DNA of 64,000 bases, taken from the NCBI GenBank assembly GCA_030849965.1, contig JAVDKL010000001.1:434001-498000 (forward strand), given 5' to 3'. The notes below the pieces were generated by a model that saw only the letters and a list, made by a program, of their open reading frames with translations, had not been told where the DNA came from and searched no databases. Origin of the DNA: Schauerella fraxinea. Its GTDB lineage: Bacteria; Pseudomonadota; Gammaproteobacteria; Burkholderiales; Burkholderiaceae_B. Position numbers and translations under genes: made by a program. The first letter of the stretch is position 1, and each line of letters opens with the position of its first letter. Shown piece by piece: positions 33,822 to 42,000 of the stretch.

Positions 33822-34814
33822 ATGAAAAAGAGAATGATGGTTCGGCGGCAGTTGCTTGCCGCCGCTGTGGGCTTCGGTGTCATGGCAATCGGATCGAGCG
33901 TCCACGCGCAGGGCGCTTACCCTGAAAAGCCCACCACCTTGCTGGTTGGTTTTTCCGCCGGCGGCGCAGTCGACAACGTGGCGCGACTGCTCGGACAAGG
34001 CCTGGGGCAAACGCTGGGCCAACCGTATGTGATCGAAAATCGCGCCGGGGCTACCGGCACCATCGCCGCCGAAGCGGCCGCCCGGGCACAACCGGATGGG
34101 TACACCTTGCTCCTGGGCACGCAATCGACGATGGTCGTCGCACCCAGCATGTACCCCAACCTGCGGTTCGATCCCATCAAGAGTTTTGTGCCGGTCTCAT
34201 TGATCTCATCCGTGCCGCTCGTATTGGTGGTCAACCCTGCGCTGCCTTTGCACACCGTGCAAGACGTCATCAAGTATCTGAAAGACAACAAGGGCCAGGT
34301 CACCTATGCGTCATCAGGGCTGGGCGGCCCGCAGCACGTGTCGGCCGAACTGTTTGCCGCCATGGCCGGCGTGCAGATGGTGCATGTGCCGTATAAGGGC
34401 GAGTCGCAAGCGATTACCGATGTCCTGGGTAATCAAATTCCATTGATGTTCAGCAATCTGCCGACCTTGTTGCCCCATATCCGCAGCGGCAAGCTGCGTG
34501 CGATCGCTGTGAGCAGTCTGCAGCGATCGCCCACCGCGCCCGAAATTCCCACGGTGGCCGAATCCGGGCTGCCGGGCTTTGAAGCGCTTACGTGGTTCGG
34601 GCTGTATGCCCCCGCCGGCACGCCGCCCGCCATTGTGCAGAAACTGGAGCAGGGCGTGAAAACCACGCTCGCCGACCCCGGCATGCGCGAGAAAATGGAA
34701 CTGCAGGGCATGAAAATCGAAGGCCGCGACAGTGCCGCGTTCAAAGCCTACATGCAGGCTGAAAGCGTGAAATGGGGCGATCTGATCAGGAAATCGGGCA
34801 TCAAGCCGGAATAA
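33822..34814 (+). CDS. Bug-family (TctC-like) substrate-binding protein 2
   Basis: This 330-residue periplasmic binding protein has a signal peptide (to about residue 28, VHAQ) and the Bug motifs LLVGFSAGGAVDN, VIENRAGATGTIAA, ARAQPDGYT and HVPYKGESQAI. AAGGAG lies 8 bases before the ATG. It is grouped with the RraA-like aldolase and LysR, so a keto or hydroxy acid is a reasonable ligand. A 27-bp tandem array begins at its last codons. Confidence 0.88.
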   Translation: MKKRMMVRRQLLAAAVGFGVMAIGSSVHAQGAYPEKPTTLLVGFSAGGAVDNVARLLGQGLGQTLGQPYVIENRAGATGTIAAEAAARAQPDGYTLLLGTQSTMVVAPSMYPNLRFDPIKSFVPVSLISSVPLVLVVNPALPLHTVQDVIKYLKDNKGQVTYASSGLGGPQHVSAELFAAMAGVQMVHVPYKGESQAITDVLGNQIPLMFSNLPTLLPHIRSGKLRAIAVSSLQRSPTAPEIPTVAESGLPGFEALTWFGLYAPAGTPPAIVQKLEQGVKTTLADPGMREKMELQGMKIEGRDSAAFKAYMQAESVKWGDLIRKSGIKPE

Positions 34815-34969
34815 GCATTGCCCGTCGCGGCGGCGGAATAAGCATCGCACGTCGCGGCGGGGGAATAAGCATCTTCGGTCACGGCGGCGGTATGAGCATC
34901 ATCGATCACGGCGGAGGAAGAGACATCGTCGTTCACGGCGGCGGAAGGGGCATCGCCGGTCGCAGCCGC
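34808..34969 (+). repeat. Six exact 27-bp units starting at the Bug 2 stop codon
   Basis: Units begin at 34808, 34835, 34862, 34889, 34916 and 34943 and are all exactly 27 bp. Each starts GGAATAAGCATC or a variant and ends in a GTC-x-CGGCGGC block. The first unit includes the gene's TAA. Divergence increases along the array away from the gene. 27 is a multiple of three, so frames through it read as nine-residue repeats, but these frames lack other signs of coding. Confidence 0.92.
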
Positions 34970-35166
34970 CATCGGGGCGCTCTTTGTTGCGTCATTGGCG
35001 GCACTCGTTCAAGCCACTCGATCGCGGGATGACTATGCCTTCGCCGGACGCTCTAGTCGTATTCCGGCACATGGGATCGATACTTGCCGCGCCGGCGGAG
35101 ATCGTTGCGGTGTTGCCGGTCTCATCGAGGCACCCAATGTCACCCACATGAATAGGGAGTGCGTCG
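34970..35166. other. Intergenic region, nothing recognised
   Basis: About 200 bp between the 27-bp array and the DUF4174 gene. It probably contains the promoter of the latter; AGGGAG lies before its ATG. No other structure was supported. Confidence 0.35.
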
Positions 35167-35628
35167 ATGAACCGTCTCATCCAATCGTTAATGCTGTCGG
35201 CCTGCGCCGCGTCCGGCCTGGCCCTCGTCACCATGGTGGCCGCCTCTCAGGCGCATGCCGCCGGCAACCCGCTCGAGGCTGAACGGTGGCAATCGCGACC
35301 GCTGGTGCTGGTGGCACCTTCGGCCGACGACCCGCTCGTGCGCAGCATCGAAGGGGCGTTGAGTCAGACGGCAGTGCGCCGCGACTTCGACGAGCGCGAG
35401 ATGGTGCTGTTTACCGTGCTGGGCGGCAAGGGCGCCCGCAACGATATGGCCCTGAGCGCCCAGCAAACGCAGGCGATGCTGCGTGCGCTGGGGTTGAAAG
35501 CCGATGGCCCGGCCACGCTGGTATTGGTGGGCAAAGACGGCGGCGAGAAGATGACCGAGGTGGGCCATGCCACGCTGCAAGACATCTTTCCGGTGATCGA
35601 TGCCATGCCCATGCGCCGCGCGCGTTAG
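35167..35628 (+). CDS. DUF4174 exported protein
   Basis: This 153-residue protein has a signal peptide (to about residue 33, AHAAG) followed by a thioredoxin-like fold lacking the CxxC motif: RPLVLVAPSADDPL near 43, FDEREMVLFTVLGG near 75 and TLVLVGKDGGEKM near 120. The pattern, including the final lever to IFPVIDAMPMRR, matches DUF4174. The function is unknown. Its stop overlaps that of the permease gene on the other strand. Confidence 0.78.
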   Translation: MNRLIQSLMLSACAASGLALVTMVAASQAHAAGNPLEAERWQSRPLVLVAPSADDPLVRSIEGALSQTAVRRDFDEREMVLFTVLGGKGARNDMALSAQQTQAMLRALGLKADGPATLVLVGKDGGEKMTEVGHATLQDIFPVIDAMPMRRAR

Positions 35629-37013
35629 CCTTGCGCCTTGCCCGGCGTCGTTTCCGGTAAAAACCAATTCAGAATCAGTGCGCACAATCCGCCGGTGGCC
35701 ACGCCGGACTCCAGCACATGACGCAACGTGGCAGGTAAATGGGCCAGAAACTCAGGCACTTGCGTGACGCCCAGCCCAAGGGCCAGCGATACGGCAATGA
35801 CCAGCAATGCCCGGCGATCGAGCCGGATGCTTGCCAGAATATTGATGCCGGATGCCGCCACGGCGCCAAACATCACCATGGCAGCGCCACCCAATACGGG
35901 CTCGGGTACGGCCTGCAATACGCCGGCGATCGGCGGAAACAAGCCCAGCAGCACGAGCATGCCTGCGATCCACACACCGACATGCCGACTGGCGATCCCG
36001 GTCAGTTGAATCACGCCATTGTTTTGCGCAAAGATCGAACTCGGGAAGGTATTCAACACACCGGCCAATAATGAGTTGACGCCATTGACGAGCACGCCGC
36101 CCTTGATACGCTGCATCCATACCGGTCCATCCACCGGCTGGCGCGACACTTTGCTCGTGGCCGTGATGTCGCCGATCGCTTCGAGCGACGTCACCAGATA
36201 AATAATCAACATCGGCACAAACAACGACCACGAAAAGCCAATACCGAAATGCAGCGGCGTGGGAATGTGGAAGAGGGCGGCTTCGCGCATCCCGGTAAAG
36301 TCGAGACGGCCCATCATGCCCGCCACCACGTACCCGGTTGCCAGCGCAATCACGAGCGCAGCGCTGCGCACCCACACCACGTGCACGCGATTGAGCACCA
36401 CAATGATCGCGAGCACGAGACCCGATAACGTGAGATTTTCGGCGTTGGCGAAGGTGCCGTTGCCCATTGCGGCAAATCCGCCACCCATGCTGATCAGCCC
36501 AACCTTGATCAACGTAAGCCCGATCAACAGCACCACGATGCCGGTCACCAGCGGCGTGATCAGGCGCTTGACGAAGGGCAAGATACGCGAAATACCGATT
36601 TCAACGAACGAGCCCGCGATCACTACGCCAAAAATTGCCGCCATGACCGCTTCGACCGGCGTGCCGTCTTTCACCAGCAATGCGCCCCCCGCGATAAGCG
36701 GACCGACAAAATTGAAACTGGTGCCTTGCACGATGAGCAGGCCGGCACCCAGCGGTCCAAAGCGTTTGCACTGCACGTACGTTGCAATGCCCGACACCAC
36801 CAGCGACATCGACACGATGAGGTTGGTGTCGCGCGACGACACACCCAACGCCTGGCAAATCAATAAACCCGGCGTCACGATCGGAACGATGATGGCCAAC
36901 AGATGCTGGAACGCGGCGAGCATGGAAATCCAGCCGCGCGGCCGATCTTCCAGGGCGTAGATCAAGTCGGTCCGATGATCGTCGGTCGGGTGGGGGGAGG
37001 TTGGTGCGGTCAC
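35625..37013 (-). CDS. Nucleobase:cation symporter-2 family permease (xanthine/uric acid/uracil type)
   Basis: This 462-residue membrane permease is of the NCS2/NAT family, proton-linked importers of purines or uracil. The substrate motif in transmembrane segment 8 is TSLEAIGDITATSKVS near residue 275, and the NAT signature in segment 10 is FAQNNGVIQLTGIASRHVG near residue 328. These favour the xanthine/urate branch over uracil. It stands alone on the minus strand, divergent from the MFS gene. No purine catabolic genes are beside it. Confidence 0.85.
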   Translation of the reverse strand: MTAPTSPHPTDDHRTDLIYALEDRPRGWISMLAAFQHLLAIIVPIVTPGLLICQALGVSSRDTNLIVSMSLVVSGIATYVQCKRFGPLGAGLLIVQGTSFNFVGPLIAGGALLVKDGTPVEAVMAAIFGVVIAGSFVEIGISRILPFVKRLITPLVTGIVVLLIGLTLIKVGLISMGGGFAAMGNGTFANAENLTLSGLVLAIIVVLNRVHVVWVRSAALVIALATGYVVAGMMGRLDFTGMREAALFHIPTPLHFGIGFSWSLFVPMLIIYLVTSLEAIGDITATSKVSRQPVDGPVWMQRIKGGVLVNGVNSLLAGVLNTFPSSIFAQNNGVIQLTGIASRHVGVWIAGMLVLLGLFPPIAGVLQAVPEPVLGGAAMVMFGAVAASGINILASIRLDRRALLVIAVSLALGLGVTQVPEFLAHLPATLRHVLESGVATGGLCALILNWFLPETTPGKAQG

Positions 37014-37192
37014 GTTGGGGATCCGGCAAAAGGCGGGATTCTACCGTTGTTGCGCAGTAACCCTTAAACAAAAATTACTAATATTCAGCTCATAGTAAGG
37101 AAGTGTCCTTGACACTAGCCACCGTGAGATCGAGCAGAGCGCCACGCCGCTTTCGTTAATCGATCCGTGAATAAAAATACGTTGGAGACAAA
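37014..37192. other. Divergent promoter region
   Basis: This 179-bp gap contains AT-rich sequence near 37060-37085 that likely holds promoters, and GGAGACA before the MFS ATG. No operator was identified. Confidence 0.35.
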
Positions 37193-38515
37193 ATGAGCAC
37201 GATTGAAAAGACCACGATGTCGAAGCTCAGTTGGCGGCTCTTGCCGCTGCTGATGATCTGCTATTTCATCGCTTATCTCGACCGGGTCAACCTGGGCTTT
37301 GCCGGCGCTGCGATGTCGAAGGACCTCGGTTTCACAAGCGCCGTGTTCGGCGCTGCTGCCGGGATCTTCTTTATTGGGTACTTCATCTTCGAAGTGCCCA
37401 GTAATCTGGCGCTTGAAAAATTCGGCGCCCGCAAATGGATTGCCCGGATCATGTTTACGTGGGCCATTCTTTCCGCGGCGCAAGCCTGGGTAACGGGTCC
37501 CACCAGCTTGAATGTCGTGCGGTTTTTGCTGGGCGCGGCTGAAGCAGGCTTTTTTCCTGGGGTGATCTACTACATCACCATCTGGTTTCCAACGGCATAC
37601 CGGGCGCGCATCGTGGGATGGTTCATGTTCGCCATCCCGATTTCCACTGTCATTGGATCGCCGATCTCCGGCTACATCCTCAATCTCGACGGCATGGGCG
37701 GGATGCATGGCTGGCAATGGCTATTTATTATTGAAGCCATCCCCGCGCTTATTCTCACCTTCTTCGTGCTGATGTATCTGCCGGATCGCCCGAAGGACGC
37801 CAAATGGTTGAACGACGAAGAGCGCACGTGGTTGCAAGAACGATTGGCGGCCGAGCGCGCGCAACGTGAATCGCGCGTCAATATTTCGTGGAAGCAGACG
37901 TTATTCAATTGGCGCGTGATCGGACTGGGTTTCGTGTACATGGGCATCACCGTGCCGCTGTATGGCCTGGGCTTCTTCCTGCCGCAGATCATTCGCGGAT
38001 TTGGCGGACTATCCAACGTTCAAGTAGGGTTCATCAACGCGTTTCCCTACTTGGTGGGCGCCATTGCGATGGTGTTCTGGACGCGCTGGTCCGACGCACG
38101 AAAAGAGCGCAAGATCTTTGTGTTGATCCCCTTGGCATGCATCGTGATCGGCTTGGTCGCGGCGGCTGAGATCAACGATCCGGTCATGAAAATGGCTGCC
38201 GTAACGCTCGCGTCATTCGGTGTGTTTTCAGCACTGCCCGTGTTTTGGACGATTCCGGCGGCATTCTTGTCCGGCACGGCCGCAGCGGCCGGTATCGCCT
38301 GGATCAATTCGATTGGAAATCTGGGCGGTTATATCGGCCCCACAATCTTCGGCTCGTTGAAAACCTCCACCGGCAACGATCTCTACGCCGTGATGTTTCT
38401 CGCGCTGCTCGCCGCGGTCGGGTTTATTCTCGTATTGATCATCGGCCACGATTCGAAGGCCGAATACGCCACGCTCAATCCTGAAGCGAAGTCTGCCGCG
38501 CCGATCAAACGATAG
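37193..38515 (+). CDS. MFS transporter, anion:cation symporter (phthalate permease) family
   Basis: This 440-residue major-facilitator carrier has twelve hydrophobic helices. The ACS-family hallmark YFIAYLDRVNLGFAG lies near residue 24, GAAEAGFFPGVIYYIT near 118 (loop signature) and the central loop is rich in charge around residues 205-230. Related proteins carry phthalate, tartrate, galactonate or similar acids. It is monocistronic, between the divergent permease and convergent IclR gene. The substrate is not readable. Confidence 0.85.
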   Translation: MSTIEKTTMSKLSWRLLPLLMICYFIAYLDRVNLGFAGAAMSKDLGFTSAVFGAAAGIFFIGYFIFEVPSNLALEKFGARKWIARIMFTWAILSAAQAWVTGPTSLNVVRFLLGAAEAGFFPGVIYYITIWFPTAYRARIVGWFMFAIPISTVIGSPISGYILNLDGMGGMHGWQWLFIIEAIPALILTFFVLMYLPDRPKDAKWLNDEERTWLQERLAAERAQRESRVNISWKQTLFNWRVIGLGFVYMGITVPLYGLGFFLPQIIRGFGGLSNVQVGFINAFPYLVGAIAMVFWTRWSDARKERKIFVLIPLACIVIGLVAAAEINDPVMKMAAVTLASFGVFSALPVFWTIPAAFLSGTAAAAGIAWINSIGNLGGYIGPTIFGSLKTSTGNDLYAVMFLALLAAVGFILVLIIGHDSKAEYATLNPEAKSAAPIKR

Positions 38516-38533
38516 GCTTTAAGCACGACAAAA

Positions 38534-38568
38534 CGGCCGACGCACCGCCTTACCGCGGACGTCGGCCG
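38534..38568. terminator. Hairpin between the MFS and IclR genes
   Basis: A 9-bp perfect inverted repeat (CGGCCGACG at 38534, CGTCGGCCG at 38560, 17-base loop with a smaller inner CCGC/GCGG pairing) lies between convergent genes. On the minus strand it is followed by TTTTG, so it may act mainly for the iclR message. Confidence 0.55.
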
Positions 38569-38651
38569 AATGCTGTCTGCTGCACGCCACAAGCGGTGTC
38601 TACTGCAATGGCCACAAGCGACCCTGCATGCAGGGCAGAGGGTGCAAAACC

Positions 38652-39470
38652 TTACTTCGCCGACAGCGACATTTCGCTCAGCAATTCAGCCTCGCGCAAC
38701 AGATCGGCGGCAATCTCTTCGCCCCAGCGCGGATTGAGTTCGTTACTGATGCCCGCTGCTGTCAGTGAGTGGGTAATGCGATTTTTGACATCGAATACCG
38801 GGGCCGCCACCAGCGTCACACCAGCGATATAGTTGCCCACATCGATACTGTATTTTTGCGTGCGCGCACGCTCGACGTCAGCTTTCCAGGACTCGTAATC
38901 GGGTGGCGATTCCCAACGCAGCGCACGAAACCGCTGCTCGATCTTGGCCCAGGGCGAACGTGAGAACGCGGCAGCCAATCGCCCGGTGGCGCTGATCAGC
39001 GCGGGAAAGCGACTGCCCACATCCACATGCAGCCTGAACGGCGCTTGCGACTTGGAAAGGGCAACCACAATCATGTGATCCAGATCGACCACTTCGGCCG
39101 CAATCGCGGTCACATTCCATTTGGCGGCGATGCGATCGAGCGCCGGCTGCACGATCGCGGGGAAGGTGTTGGTTTGCAGCGCGCTGCGCGCCAACGACAG
39201 CATCCCCGAGCCCAGCGAATAGCGCTTGGTGCTCTCATCCACTTTGAGCAAACCCTCGTCCACCAGCACCCGCACGATGTGCAGGCATGTGCTGGTCACC
39301 ATGTCCAACGATTGCGCGATGGCTTTCACGCCCATGGGATTGGGCGAGCGGCCCAACAGCCGCATGATCGCGACGGCACGCGACACGGCGGGTACGGCGC
39401 GCAGCCGCGGACCCGCCTCGGCGGGTTGAGGGTCATCTTGAGGCGTGGGCGACGGCATACGACCAGTCAT
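38652..39470 (-). CDS. IclR-family transcriptional regulator
   Basis: This 272-residue regulator has an N-terminal winged helix-turn-helix (NPMGVKAIAQSLDMVTSTC near residues 42-60) and an IclR effector domain from about residue 95 to the end. The start at MTGRMPSP is used. It is divergent from a hotdog thioesterase and an acid-CoA catabolic operon, which it probably regulates. A TTGTA-N4-TACAA palindrome (39488) lies just upstream. Confidence 0.86.
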   Translation of the reverse strand: MTGRMPSPTPQDDPQPAEAGPRLRAVPAVSRAVAIMRLLGRSPNPMGVKAIAQSLDMVTSTCLHIVRVLVDEGLLKVDESTKRYSLGSGMLSLARSALQTNTFPAIVQPALDRIAAKWNVTAIAAEVVDLDHMIVVALSKSQAPFRLHVDVGSRFPALISATGRLAAAFSRSPWAKIEQRFRALRWESPPDYESWKADVERARTQKYSIDVGNYIAGVTLVAAPVFDVKNRITHSLTAAGISNELNPRWGEEIAADLLREAELLSEMSLSAK

Positions 39471-39487
39471 GAAAATGGGATGCGTAA

Positions 39488-39501
39488 TTGTATGCGTACA
39501 A
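39488..39501. promoter_or_regulatory. Candidate IclR operator
   Basis: TTGTATGCGTACAA has perfect 5-bp arms with a 4-base centre and is framed by ATGCG and CGCAT. It lies 17 bases from the IclR start, in the divergent region. A TTGACA -35 box for the other direction follows at 39515. Confidence 0.45.
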
Positions 39502-39692
39502 CGCATTGCGTCGATTGACAAAGTCATTAGTGAAGAAAAAAATGAACCATGCCCGCCTCGCTCGAGGTGATCTCACGAATCAACTGCGGCGGATACGCAC
39601 GTTGGCAGTGGACCGAGCAACGCTGAGCATCCACCACCAACGCACAGCACTCGGCTGGACAGCTGCGCCCACTGAACGCATCAAGGACTTCG

Positions 39693-40199
39693 ATGACTGA
39701 CATGCCAAACACGACCATGCCGATCGGCACGCCGGAAGATGACCGCTCGGATGTCGACGCAGCGCTGGCTGCCGCCGGATGGAAGCGTTTGAACGGCGGC
39801 GCGTTCATGAATCACATCGGGCCGTTATGGACGCGAAAAACGGAAGCGGGTTGGCGCTATGGGCTTCAGATCGACGCGCGTCATCTCAATCCCGCCGGAC
39901 AAGTGCACGGCGGCGTTCTGCAAACCTTGATCGATCATGTGCTGAGTCTGGTGGCATGGCGCGCGGTCGACCGGCAGCCTTGCATCACGCTGCAAACCGA
40001 TTCGCAATTTCTGTCCGGCGTGTCGGCCGGCGAATTCGTTCAAGCGCACGCCACTGAAACTCACCGCACGCGAAGCATGATTTTCATGCGCGGAGGCTTG
40101 GGCGTCGACGCACGGCCGGTGCTCCATGCACAGGGCATCTTCAAAATCTTGCGCGATCGCGATAGCGATAACGCACGCCAAACCAACCCTTCGGATTGA
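39693..40199 (+). CDS. PaaI-type hotdog thioesterase
   Basis: This 168-residue hotdog-fold protein probably cleaves an acyl-CoA. The motif HLNPAGQVHGGVLQTLIDHV near residue 69 contains the G-x-V-H-G-G with catalytic Asp three turns later, typical of PaaI-like thioesterases. AAGGA lies 7 bases before the ATG. The gene leads an acid-CoA cluster. A 52-codon frame starting at 39542 overlaps its start by eight bases and may be a leader, but it is not supported as a gene. Confidence 0.8.
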   Translation: MTDMPNTTMPIGTPEDDRSDVDAALAAAGWKRLNGGAFMNHIGPLWTRKTEAGWRYGLQIDARHLNPAGQVHGGVLQTLIDHVLSLVAWRAVDRQPCITLQTDSQFLSGVSAGEFVQAHATETHRTRSMIFMRGGLGVDARPVLHAQGIFKILRDRDSDNARQTNPSD

Positions 40200-40408
40200 C
40201 ACGCGTTTGGCTTAAAGGACCGTCTGCAGCAGTGCACCCCAGCGAGTGCAGGCGAATGCCATAACGACGTGCGCTGCAGCAATTTCGCGGCGTGATTCAC
40301 AACGCACACGACCCACACACAGTTGTCCTAATACAACTTCATAACGCTATTGACAACTTTATTGATGGCGATCATATTGAGTCCAACGCATCAACGAACT
40401 CGCCCATC
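40200..40408 (+). promoter_or_regulatory. Promoter region of the acyl-CoA ligase operon
   Basis: A perfect -35 TTGACA (40350-40355) is followed after 17 bases by CATATT (40373-40378), a 4/6 -10 box. Three related half-sites, AGTTGT (40321), ACAACT (40333) and GACAACT (40352), form inverted repeats that overlap the -35 box, so a repressor probably binds here. The start codon at 40409 has no obvious ribosome-binding site. Confidence 0.5.
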
Positions 40409-41962
40409 ATGCAAAAACTCACTGACTTCACCCGCTATGCCGATGCGCAATCGCACTACGCGCCGCAGAAGCTTTGGGACCTGTTCGATGGCGATCGCGA
40501 GTGGTTCAACATCGCGCACGAGTGCGTCGACCGGCACGTGTCCGGCGATCGCGAAGCCATCGTCGTGGTGCAGGCGGATGGCGGTGACGTTCGCATCAGC
40601 TTTGCTGAGCTATCGGCGCTCTCCAATCGGTTTGCCAACTATCTGCACGAGCGCGGTATTACCACCGGCGACCGAGTGGCCATCATGCTCGAGCCGTCGC
40701 TTGCGTTTTATGGGGCGATATTCGGCGCGATGAAATCCGGTGCCATCGCGGTGCCGCTGTTCACGCTATTCGGGCCCGACGGCATTCGCCTGCGCGTCAA
40801 TGACTGCGCGCCGAAGATCCTGCTCACCAACCAAGACAAGGCGGAGATGTCCGAAGGGATCGACGGGGTCGATGTGGTGATTGCCGATGCGGCATTCATG
40901 CAGCAGCTCAACACGTACTCGGATGCGTTTGAAACCCAAACGCGGGCCGACGACTACGCCATCTTTCAGTACACCTCGGGCACCACACGCGAGCTGCCGG
41001 CTGCGGTCAAGCACAAGCATCGCGCGCTGGTCACGCTGATGCTGGCTGCGTTGTATGGCACGGGCATCCGCCCGGGCGATCGCTTCTTTTGCCCATCGTC
41101 GCCAGCCTGGGGCCATGGCCTTTGGCATGGCACGCTGGCACCGCTGGCACTGGGCGTCACGATCGGCGCCTATGCAGGCAAGTACGACGCCGAGCGCCTC
41201 TTGCGGGCATTGCAAGATGGTCACTTCAACAACATTTCGGCGGCCGCCACGCATTTCAGGATGATGCGCAATGCCGGCGTGGCCGATCGCTACACGTATG
41301 CGTTGGAAAAGCTGTCGTTTACCGGCGAGCCCATGGATAGCGAAACGGAAGACTTCGTTCGCGCCACCTTTGGCTGCCCGGTGTGCAGTATGTATGGCAC
41401 GACCGAAATCGGCGTGGTGCTGGTGAACTATCCGGGCGCGCCGGATTTCACGGTCAAGCCCGGGTCGCTGGGCAAGGCGGTGCCCGGCGGCCGCGTCGAT
41501 GTGCAGGATCCACAAGGTCAGACCTGCCCGGCGGGGCAAACCGGCGAGCTCAAAGTGTGGCGCAACGACGCCTGGGTCGCTACCAAGGATCTGGGCCGCG
41601 TTGACGCCGAGGGCTACTTCTATCACGCGGGCCGCGCCGATGACGTGATCATCTCCGCCGGCTGGACCATGAGTGCCGTCGAAATCGAGGACGCCATTCT
41701 CAAGCATGCCGACGTGCGCGATGTGGCGGCGATCGGCGTGCCGGACAAGATCCGCGGCCAGGTCGTCAAAGCATTCGTCGTGACCCAACGCGACGGCGGC
41801 GACGCCTTCGTGAAGGAAATCCAGGATCTCGTGCGCAGCCGATTGAGCCAGCACGAGTATCCCCGCCATGTCGTCTTCGTCGACGAATTACCCAAGACGC
41901 CGGCGGGCAAAGTTAATCGAAAAGTACTGCGGGACCAGGAGCGTGTGGCGCAATCCGCTTGA
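40409..41962 (+). CDS. AMP-dependent acyl-CoA synthetase with unusual phosphate loop
   Basis: This 517-residue adenylate-forming ligase activates a carboxylic acid to its CoA ester. Motifs: YGTTEIG (A5), GRADDVIISAGW (A8, near 425), and the C-terminal lysine in PAGKVNRK (Lys 501). The phosphate loop (A3), normally TSGTTGxPKG, reads TSGTTRELPAAVKHKH from residue 179, lacking the usual Gly and Lys. Start MQKLTDFTRY is chosen for fit to the fold. It is followed by hydratase, CoA-transferase and Bug genes, so it opens a CoA-dependent breakdown of a carboxylate. Confidence 0.83.
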   Translation: MQKLTDFTRYADAQSHYAPQKLWDLFDGDREWFNIAHECVDRHVSGDREAIVVVQADGGDVRISFAELSALSNRFANYLHERGITTGDRVAIMLEPSLAFYGAIFGAMKSGAIAVPLFTLFGPDGIRLRVNDCAPKILLTNQDKAEMSEGIDGVDVVIADAAFMQQLNTYSDAFETQTRADDYAIFQYTSGTTRELPAAVKHKHRALVTLMLAALYGTGIRPGDRFFCPSSPAWGHGLWHGTLAPLALGVTIGAYAGKYDAERLLRALQDGHFNNISAAATHFRMMRNAGVADRYTYALEKLSFTGEPMDSETEDFVRATFGCPVCSMYGTTEIGVVLVNYPGAPDFTVKPGSLGKAVPGGRVDVQDPQGQTCPAGQTGELKVWRNDAWVATKDLGRVDAEGYFYHAGRADDVIISAGWTMSAVEIEDAILKHADVRDVAAIGVPDKIRGQVVKAFVVTQRDGGDAFVKEIQDLVRSRLSQHEYPRHVVFVDELPKTPAGKVNRKVLRDQERVAQSA

Positions 41963-42000
41963 ACACGAGAACGCTTGAAAACTAGACCAGGAGACACAGC

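Noticed and set aside
22666-34969. Tandem arrays as CRISPR
   Set aside because: Units are contiguous or nearly so, with no unique spacers, and no cas genes are present.
34772-35032. Glycine-rich frame reading through the 27-bp array
   Set aside because: It overlaps the Bug 2 gene end, has no ribosome-binding site and exists only because the repeat length is a multiple of three.
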